DNA from: Primula veris
Taxonomy: Eukaryota > Streptophyta > Magnoliopsida > Ericales > Primulaceae
Length of the DNA: 64,000 nt
Assembly: GCA_963682055.1 (NCBI GenBank)
Contig: OY821746.1
Location: 18,899,992-18,963,991 of the forward strand
Direction of reading: 5' to 3'
Below, one piece after another: positions 55,885 to 64,000 of the stretch (position 1 is the stretch's first letter; each line of letters opens with the position of its first letter). The notes below the pieces were generated by a model. That model was not told where the DNA came from and made no database searches. It worked only from the letters and a program-made list of their open reading frames with translations. A program made the translations under genes and the position numbers.

Positions 55885-57105
55885 GGGAAGAAGAAGTTCC
55901 CGTGAAATAGAATGACACGGATAAAAAAAGAAAATTAATGGTTTATAAACATTAGTTTTTGCTCATATCAGCAAATTAGTACCTAAATAGAATGAAAAAT
56001 TGGGGCAGTGTTTTTTATAATTAGGTTTGAAAAGTAAAACTTAAATGACATTTCCTTTTTATAAATTCATCATTAGTATAAATATGAAAATGCGCTTTAT
56101 TGCTTAAAGCTTTATGTGTTCAACATATTATTACAGTATAAGTTACAACTCCAGTGTAACCGAGTTTATGGCAATTACATTTGGAAAGATTCTGTCAACA
56201 TTTCTTTTGAGAAGATATTGATGAGTGAACGTGCTTCACAAGTCAAATAATAGAATTAAGAATAGACGAGAAGAAATTATACACAGAATATAAAGTCAAA
56301 TCGATTCATTAAAGAAGATTGAGAAACTTTCAAGAATTGATGTGTAGTTAATTTAGCTTTGTTAACACACTTTATAAGCCGATGAAAATCTGTGTTACTT
56401 AGAAATTCTAAGAGAAAAAATCGGAGATATTTTCATCAATAGCAAAAATACATGAGTGATTATTAGGAAAACAATCAAGGATCATAGACTTGAGAGATTG
56501 ATAGTTATTAAGTTAGAGATGATAAGATCAAATACTTAATAGCTTCAAGTGTTGTAAGTATCAAATCTTACCGTTGTTTTTTTACGCAATATCAATATAT
56601 GAATGGGTGTGGATGCCGCGGAGATTAGACAGTAGGTTTAGTTTGAACCCCGTTATCATGTGTGTTAATTCTCTTATTTGAATTCAGTTTTACTTAGTTT
56701 TGAATTAAGCTGTAACTGATATCGTAACTGTATCTTAAACTTCATTCACCATTCTCGAATGAGAAATATTCAAACCTTGAGGAAGTATATAAACTTACCA
56801 TCACACAGCAATCAACAAGTTTTTGTTCAACCTTCCTCGCGGTGCAAACAACAAAAATAAAAAATCAATCAGACAATGTGTTAATTTAGGAGTTAACTAA
56901 TAGTAATCTAGCACGATTGTAGGATAGACCACAACATACGTTTTCTAATTTAACATGATAAATAACAATAAACGTGATCTCTTAGTTGTTTGCTGGTCTG
57001 TCTTATTATTGAATAAATTTTTATTTTTTCGGAATTTAATTCTTCCATTGGGCTGCCATCTCATTATGAATTGTGAGATTGTACCAATTTCTTTTATGAA
57101 GACAC
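55326..57105. other. LINE tail and intergenic DNA downstream of MATE gene C
   Basis: 55440-55560 (with CCCCCCTCCC and TCAAGCCCCTCTTTTGAGGC) may be the LINE 3' UTR. A 69-codon ORF at 55653-55862 ends in a microsatellite and has no known domain. The rest is AT-rich without recognisable features. Confidence 0.45.
55838..55885 (+). repeat. Compound (TA)n(GA)n microsatellite
   Basis: About twelve TA dinucleotides pass into about twelve GA/AG dinucleotides ending in GGGG. It is a likely length-polymorphic site. Confidence 0.95.
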
Positions 57106-60100
57106 TTATGCAAGTGTTGTGGATCCATAAACTCTCTCTCTGGCCTTCTTTGCCTACAGAAATAAGGATAGCAGATATTAGTTATAAAATTAACTTGTAT
57201 ACATTAGCTTACAGTTCATTACGAAAATTGGTAATTACTTCTTTTTCCCAATTCGTGCATAGATTTATCACTGCCAGGCATACTGCTTGTGCCAATAATG
57301 CCATCATAAGTCCTGTCCACAGGCCCTGTATTTCACAAGTAAAGGATAAAAAATGCAAGTTTTCTCAGAAATAGAATATAGTTATATATATATATAGCTT
57401 CTAAGCCACGAAGACAAAAGATTAACTTTCCTTCAGAATAACAAATAGAGCTAATATCGTGACTAAGAGGTTAAACATCATAATTTACTAATAGTAACAA
57501 CTTACTTTTCCTTCCATATGGCAGACGAAAGCTAGCAGTATACCAAGGGGTATGCCGATGAGATAATAGGCTCCCAAATTAACAAAGGCCCCAGTTTTCT
57601 GCAATCCACATCCTCTAGTGGCACCTGTGGATTTTTTTATTTAAGGTACTGTTACAAGTTAACCTTTTTTATTTTTTATTTTCTTCCCACTTTGATAAAA
57701 ATATGTCTCAACTTTTACTTGTATCAATTGTTCAGGTCAGAAATAACTATCAGACAAATAAAAAGCATAGAGAAAATTAATGATAATCAACGTGCCAATA
57801 TCAAATTTGGGCAATTTTCTTTCTTCGTAAAAAGACAATCGAGTATTACTTTCTTCCCTATGCAAATAAAAGAAATGATGGCAATATTAGGTATGAAATA
57901 ACAGTACATGAAAAGAAAGGAAGTTGAGAAATAACCTGCCCCAAGTTGCTATAAAACTAAAAAATTGCTTGGTTAACTACTATAGTTTTCACGAGGAAAT
58001 AGCAAAATAAACATTTAAGTGACAGGTCAAACGGTTAACCTTCTTAATTTCAAGGTACAAACCTGAAAGAACAGACTGAATTCCATCCAACATGTGTGTT
58101 CCGGCAACTAATACTAACATCTTCCCCACATATTTAACGACCTCTTCTTCTCTACTGTAACAATATCCCCAAATATGACGCCCTAATATAATAATAGTAG
58201 CCATCAAAACACCTTCGGTAAAAACCAAACCCAGGGCTATGCTTACTGCTAGTTGTGCAGCTTGGGATTGCCCAGCACCTAGTTCATTTGAAACCCTTAT
58301 GCTGAAAATTGAGAAGATATTATGTTTAAAGTCTTGATAAAAGGATATATTGAACTAAGAAAAAGGAAAGAATAATTAGAACCTTGTAACACCACTAAAT
58401 CCTAACGGGATCATGTACAAAAGATAACCAATGTTGAGGCTGAAAAAGAAAAACATCATATGTTAGAAAAATATCAGATGCTTGTCGTAGTGCTTGATCA
58501 TATAATTTTGGTACCTAATAGAAATAACTGATGTTTCTAGTTTTGGATTAGGGAGAAGGCCAGATAAGAGGAGCATCATATCAAATGACCATGTCTCCAA
58601 GCTGTTTATAGTCAAGGAAAACGAAATGTCAATATATTTAACAGGTACGTATATAGCAATGTATTAAAAAGGTCTTAAAACATGTTGATACTCGAAAAGC
58701 TCAAAAAGAAATTGTTCAGCTTTAGGCTAAAACTCGAAAAGATAAAAAAAAAACAGAGTTTTTATGCGTCAATATGCGTAAAACACGCCTTAAAACTCAA
58801 AAATCTTAAACTTTAGTCAAAAAAAAAACTCACAAAAATATATACATAGTCTCAAAAAATGGTACAAACCAAAAGCAACTCGGTGGCCAGTTGTTTTTAA
58901 AAAAAATTAAAAGTGGGGGTTGCCCACTATTTTCATTTATATAGAGTTTAAATTGGTTATCCGACCTTATTACAACAAAAACAACAACTACAGGATTAAA
59001 CAACAAATTGAAGAACTTGAAGGGTCCAAAATAAATAATGCAAAACTACAGACCCCTCAGAAGTAGTAGACTTTATAATTAAAAATCATTTTCTTCAACG
59101 GTACAATGTGTCGTTCAACAGTGAACGGCACAAAAGAAAAACCCCTCTCTCACTAAGAATGTTCATATGGGTTTAGCGGTGAGGAGATAAATGACGGTTT
59201 TCCTTTTGTGGCATTCACTGTTAAACGACACATTGTACCGTTAAATAGAGAACCGTTGGATCATTTACTTTAGATTTAAACTGTTAGATTTAAGGGTAGA
59301 ATAGTAATTTAAGAGTTTTTTTTTTTAATAGAGTTTTAGATCTTACGGTTCAGATCTAATATAAAGTGATTAAACGGTACACGAATTAACGGTAAAATGT
59401 GCAGTCAAACACATTGACCGCACAAAATTTGGGACTCGATAGAGAGAGAGAGCCTGTATCCCCAAAACATTTCCTTTAATTGAGATATTTTTTGAAATTC
59501 TTGATGGATCTACTGTAATTCAAATGCTGAAATTCGAGGAGAGGGGAAATTGTAGAGCTCCTGTTATCTTCCTCAATTTTCACCAATTTAAGGAGTTTGA
59601 TCTCACCATGGACATTCAAACTCTAATCACTTTATATCTAATACTCATGTAATTACAATTATTATTATTATTATCCCCACACTCTTTTAATTCTCTCTTT
59701 ATATAAATAAACCCATATATACATATCTGTGTAGATTACTTTTTTAGCTAGCTTATTACTACAACTTATTCTCTTCTTATTACCACTTAATTACTTACAG
59801 CTAACCTCAGATATGTATTTTTGAAAGTCTCATCGATCTTCTGATTATAGGTTTATCAAAAAACACGGATGGAGATCAACAACAGGTAATATCCTCTTTT
59901 TTCCAACCGATTATATAAGAAACTCTTTATATAGCTTAATCATATAGAACTTATAAGCTGGGACTTTCTTATTCTCTAGAAAGAATACAAATACGCTAAC
60001 AACTACCATAATCAACATAACATATGGATCATAGTAGTTATCAACTAATCTAATCTTGCTCCTTGTATTGTATTGTATTTGTGCGTTTTGGCTTTTTTCT

Positions 60101-63086
60101 CTTTTCTAGATAATCTAATTACCTTCCATTTAGCCGTTTTTTCTCTTTTTTTCTTTCTTTTCATCAACCTCTGTTTTCCAGTTGGAGGAATAGATATCCA
60201 CAGTTAATTCATCTTCATTAAGATTCATATGATTTTGAGTGTTAAGCATATAACTAATACTTTCCCCAACCTCACTATTATTTACCCCAACTTGTTCACT
60301 CTGACCTTCATATGTTTCATTGGATTTATCTGTTGCATTTCCAGAATTAGGGCTTTCTGTTGGGATTAGAGGATCAAATTCTCTCTCTAACTGTATTAGT
60401 TCAACTGTAGTTGGGTTTCTAATACTGATATTAAGGGGAACCACTTGCGTGTATATTTCTTCACTATTTGGTGCTATTCTGTTAAGTTTGAGGGCTGATA
60501 GTTGATCAAATTTAAACTCCGTTTCATTTCATTTGTCTAAATCTTGATGTAAAGCTAAGCTGACTTGTTGTGTTGTTTCAGGTTCAGCTAAAGGGCTACA
60601 AGTTCCAGTCATTACTGCAGTTAAGTATTTTGTAACCCTTTCCTCTTGATTTTCCGATTCTTTTTCGTTTTCTTCTTGTTCTAAATCATGTAATGCCTCA
60701 AATGGATTTGAAATTTCTATTCCGCATTTCTCTGTTACTTTAGTATAATTTAGTCCTTCTGAGCATTCCATTTCCACTTGCACATCAATAGGAATTGATG
60801 TTTTTTCCTTTTCTGAAATCCCACTATTGTGTTCCGCATTGTACATGGGTTTTGAAAGACCATGACTTAATTGCTTGCCTTTCCTCTTCCACACTTGCCT
60901 GTTCAAATGAGTCTTTCTTTTGAATTCTGCCATTTTGGATGCTTGCGGAAAGGTGTAATGTTTCAAATTATTTTCTACTCGCACATTTTCCTTGTGAGCA
61001 GTACCTTCCACATTTGCTTTATTGATTTTTGCAGAATAGGAATTTTGATTCTCATCCATGTGTGGAGTTCGTCGTTGTTGGGTAGTAATCCTGCATTTAT
61101 TCTTCTGCATTGTAGGCTCTTTTTCCTTGTAAATATTCATATACTTAACTGGATTCTCCTTCTTATACATTTTATCGAACACTTTGCAGGTCTCCACAGC
61201 ATGTCCTATTTTCTTACATTGGTTACAGTAATCCGGGAGTTGTTCGTATACACAATATTGCCAAAAACCTTGCTCACTATCCTCTGGTCCAAACCCGATC
61301 TACACACTTATCTGTAAGCTTAATTCTCAGGTCTATCTCTATACAAATCCTTGCAAGATTAGGCCTCCTACATTTTGTAGTTTCCGAATCCATTTTAAGA
61401 GGTGTTCCGAAAGCACTAGCTATTGAGTATAGACTAGACTCGTTGTAAAGATGGATCGGTAACATGTACAGTCTTATCCAAACAGTGGTGATGCTAGATT
61501 CATATCCAGGTTGAAAATCATATGACCACTTGAAAACTCTCATAGGAAAACCTTGTATACCATCTTTTCCTCAAACCATAATCGAAGATAGTACTCTTTG
61601 TGGAAAAATTTTAACAGTACATGTTTTTGATTAAATATGCCGACATTGAAAATTTCCCACATGTGAGTACTTATAAGGCTGTGATAATAACTTAAAATCT
61701 TCTATGGTGAACCTTGTTGCTTTTTCTCCTTTGAAAGTACTAACTTTTTTTATGGGCAAATAGGTACCCTTTTTGTTGCTCAAGACATCTGAGAAAAATT
61801 TGGACATGGGAGGATCGTAGTCCAGTCGTTGAGGATCGAAAGACTCTGTCTTGGAATTTGTTTCAAGCAAATTAGCCATTGAAAGTACACTATGCGCTGC
61901 AGTGTTTTACCCTTACTTTTTCTCTCTCCTCTTTTGCCCATTGTTATATTAAGCATATCCCGTGATTAAACTATACTAATATTAGTTATTCATAATGTTT
62001 TCGATCAATTGTTTTCATGTATGCCATACTTTTTGAGCATACATATGTATTTACGTTTTTCTAGTAAATCTTAGGCTTTTGGCGTCGAAACTTATGATTC
62101 AGTAAATCTCCCTTGAAAACGCTTTAGCGATTTAAAACATTAGTATAGTGAACAATAAACATGGAAATAAAAATTAATCCATGGCCCAGCATTAAGTAAA
62201 AAAAAAAAAAAAAACTTGCACAAAAGAAATTGCAATCGGGTAATTGAGATTGCTAGACAACAGCGTTATAATCGAGTTCTTCGTTAAAGCTAAACCAATT
62301 AACAAATTTCCGGTGATGATCTTTAGCTTAGAAATGAAAACGACCATAGCAACTAAAGCATTCAAAATAGAAGCCTGCGTTTCTACAGATAGTTACCCAG
62401 ACACTTTTGAACAACACCAATCCTACTATTGTAAGGGTACCATGTGGTTTTTCTTTTGATTGCGTTAAAACCACTTAATAACTATGCCAGACCTATTTAT
62501 ATATAAATTCATATCACTATAAAATAGAAACAAAGGTTTACCAGAACATAATAGCTGAAGGAAAAGCAAGCCGCAAAAATTTGGAAATATCCAGCAAACC
62601 CTCCATGGAAAATCCAGACCAAGTCTCCTTGCAAGTTTTTGACACTCCAATGTAAATCGCCAATATAATCATATTAATCCAATAAGATATGGCATTGGCC
62701 AAAGCTGCACCTTTGTTTCCAAGCCCAGATTTGAAAACTAAAATCCAGCAAATGAAAATGTGTAACAATGTAGTGAAACCAGCACTCAACATCATCGGGA
62801 CAACGTTCTTTTGGGACTGTAAGAACCTGATCTGGCACTGAATAAGTGCAAATGCAAAAATGCCCGGTATCATAAACTGAGCGTAAGCACCAGCCTCGGC
62901 TGAGATCTCGGGATCTTGGCCCAAAAATGCAAGAATGTGGCCTGCGTGGGCCCAAATTAGAGCTAGGGGGACACTTGTTAGGAGGAGAACTAATATTGCT
63001 CTCTGCATGTGAATGCCAAGCATGCGATATTGTTTTGCTCCGTAGGCTTGGCCACAAAATGTGTCTAATGCACTTCCCATTCCTAT
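57106..63086 (-). CDS. MATE efflux transporter (DETOXIFICATION family), gene C, exons 2-8
   Basis: Minus-strand exons: E2 63086-62542, E3 58601-58515, E4 58439-58383, E5 58301-58063, E6 57624-57506, E7 57325-57239, E8 57153-57106 (stop TAA 57108-57106). All borders are GT/AG, phases match genes A and B, and no stop interrupts. E2 has SALDTFCGQAYGAKQY, E5 [12 protein letters not shown]6 [21 protein letters not shown]7 starts Gly-Leu-Trp and ends CTNWEKE, and E8 adds a short tail with AKKARERV. Exon 1, with the N-terminus and first helix, is not found up to 64000 and must lie further right, as intron 1 can be long in this cluster. The visible part is about 393 residues. It is the only one of the three copies with an intact 3' end, so it is a good candidate for a working proton-coupled exporter. 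Intron 2 (3.9 kb) carries a hairpin and a LINE ORF1 remnant. Confidence 0.9.
59097..59242. repeat. Long inverted repeat (47-bp arms) in MATE gene C intron 2
   Basis: Arms 59097-59143 and 59196-59242 pair with only a few mismatches (AACGGTACAATGTGTCGTT against its complement), with a 52-bp loop. Shorter related words (AACGGTACACGAATTAACGG at 59374 onward) follow. It could be the core of a MITE or could form an RNA hairpin in the intron. Confidence 0.85.
60130..61879 (-). pseudogene. LINE ORF1 remnant (DUF4283 domain and zinc knuckle)
   Basis: Reading down the minus strand: 61879-61631 gives the ORF1 start with FTIEDFKLLSQPYKYSHVG; 61543-61277 gives the DUF4283 core with TTVWIRLYMLPIHLYNE, LYSIASAFGTPLKMD and RPNLARICIEIDL; then YCNQCKKIGHAVETC (61240-61195) is an intact CX2CX4HX4C zinc knuckle. 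The long charged tail continues to about 60529 and 60444-60130. Several frame changes separate these parts. No endonuclease or RT follows, so ORF2 is absent. It lies in the sense direction of MATE gene C, in intron 2. Confidence 0.78.
61880..62541. other. Rest of MATE gene C intron 2 next to exon 2; nothing seen
   Basis: AT-rich intron with an A-run at 62199-62215. No ORF or repeat that I recognise. Confidence 0.5.
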
Positions 63087-64000
63087 CTGTTTGGGAAAAA
63101 ATTATAAGAAAATAAGTTACACTTATAACGAAGGTTTAAGAAAATGTACAAGCTCTTATTTTCTCCTCATATCGTGTATATGTCATATAAGTTCTAAGAA
63201 GAAGATCTAACGATAGGTACAGAATAAGAAACACATACTTGTTTACACTTAATATCTTCCTAAATTTTACAATAGATAAAATATATATATAAGGAGATCG
63301 TATCCCATGTACATAGTTCGAATTATAAGAGAAATTGCATAGGCCCGATATCTCCACTCAATAATGTTTCATATAGGTGACCTGACAACAATTAATTTTA
63401 TAACATAATATCATTGCGGTGAAATTGACAAAGAGAGCTCAAAATGTTTTAGATTATATGATGTCCAGCTCAAGCTGCTCAACAGTTGCAGTTTTTTCCA
63501 ACAGTCACTTTTGGATGGTTTTTGTGTACTTTCCCCTAAAAGACATCATGGGTTCTACAAATATGATCCTATATTTCGAGAAGAAGAGGTATATTTCATA
63601 AACGCATGCTAACAATTTTAGAAAATTCTTTTTACATTAAATTAGTGAGTGTAAAGAGTGCAATATTAACTCCGGTTCGTTGTGCGATTAATTTTTAGCT
63701 TACTATTAATCGCAAGACATCGTTGCATTCTTAAAAAATCCATGCAAACTCGAAAGCTCGTTGGGGGTGATTAAATTTTACAGAAAGAGTTTTAGCTGGA
63801 CATGATGTTGATTTAATTATTTCGACAACTTTGGTAATGTTTCTATGCTTTTTATTAGATTAATTTATTATTGTACGTCATTGCATAATTATTTGTTAAT
63901 CACAGTGAGTTTATACGGATTTCGTTATAAACTTACCAACATTTTATGATGGTGCTTTTCTTGGGTTTCAGCTACATTGACCCGGCGGGATTGGACATGG
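63087..64000. other. Presumed intron 1 of MATE gene C; exon 1 not found
   Basis: I looked on the minus strand for the [10 protein letters not shown] block that marks exon 1 in genes A and B and did not find it. The sequence is AT-rich. No mobile element is recognised. Confidence 0.5.

Noticed and set aside
56955..57374. 139-codon plus-strand ORF
   Set aside because: It is antisense to MATE gene C exons 7 and 8 and has no family match.
52565..61879. The RT remnant at 52565-55325 and the ORF1 at 60130-61879 as one LINE
   Set aside because: They are on opposite strands, five kilobases apart, with MATE exons between them.
1..64000. tRNA, rRNA or snRNA genes
   Set aside because: I looked for tRNA-like A and B boxes and conserved rRNA cores by eye and saw none beyond retrotransposon primer sites; a covariance-model scan would be decisive.

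Overview
The window is nuclear DNA of a flowering plant, very probably a eudicot. It is AT-rich, has spliced genes with GT/AG introns, an interstitial tract of the plant telomere motif CCCTAAA, and plant-type mobile elements (Ty1-copia including a Sirevirus-like copy, Ty3-gypsy, a TRIM, LINEs, a MULE encoding a plant mobile domain protein, MITE-like elements). I cannot fix the family from sequence alone.

The host genes are a tandem cluster of three MATE/DTX (DETOXIFICATION) transporter genes, all on the minus strand. Gene A (1157-10803) shows exons 1-6. Gene B (24886-43953) shows all eight exons but has a TAG stop in exon 7. Gene C (57106-63086) shows exons 2-8 and lies open to the right edge. 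Exons 2-8 have identical lengths wherever present (545, 87, 57, 239, 119, 87 and 48 bp), so the genes are recent tandem duplicates. I found no other convincing host gene.

Most of the remaining DNA is mobile. Gene A intron 1 holds a 4.4-kb Ty3-gypsy element (TSD TACAT) with a 555-bp TRIM nested in it. Between genes A and B lies a 9.2-kb MULE-like element (12456-21629) with two genes: a plant mobile domain (PMD) protein and a FAR1/MULE transposase fused to an OTU-type cysteine protease domain. It also carries near-perfect palindromes, a 56-bp minisatellite and a telomere-like tract. Gene B intron 5 holds two foldback-like elements built on a 21-bp minisatellite, a hAT-like element with TSD GTAAA, a PB1-like ORF and a GRF zinc-finger ORF (probably a dead MULE), and a Sirevirus-type solo LTR (TSD ATTTT). 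Gene B intron 2 holds a complete Ty1-copia element (TSD CTATT) only 31 bp from the exon 2 splice donor. Between genes B and C are a 5'-truncated Sirevirus with an extra env-like ORF and a decayed LINE. Gene C intron 2 holds a long hairpin and a LINE ORF1 remnant.

Every LTR element or solo LTR lying inside a MATE intron is on the strand opposite to the gene. The best candidate for an unusual system is the PMD plus OTU-transposase element with its palindromic termini. Exon borders were set by eye from splice consensus, reading frame and agreement between the three paralogues; no database search was possible.
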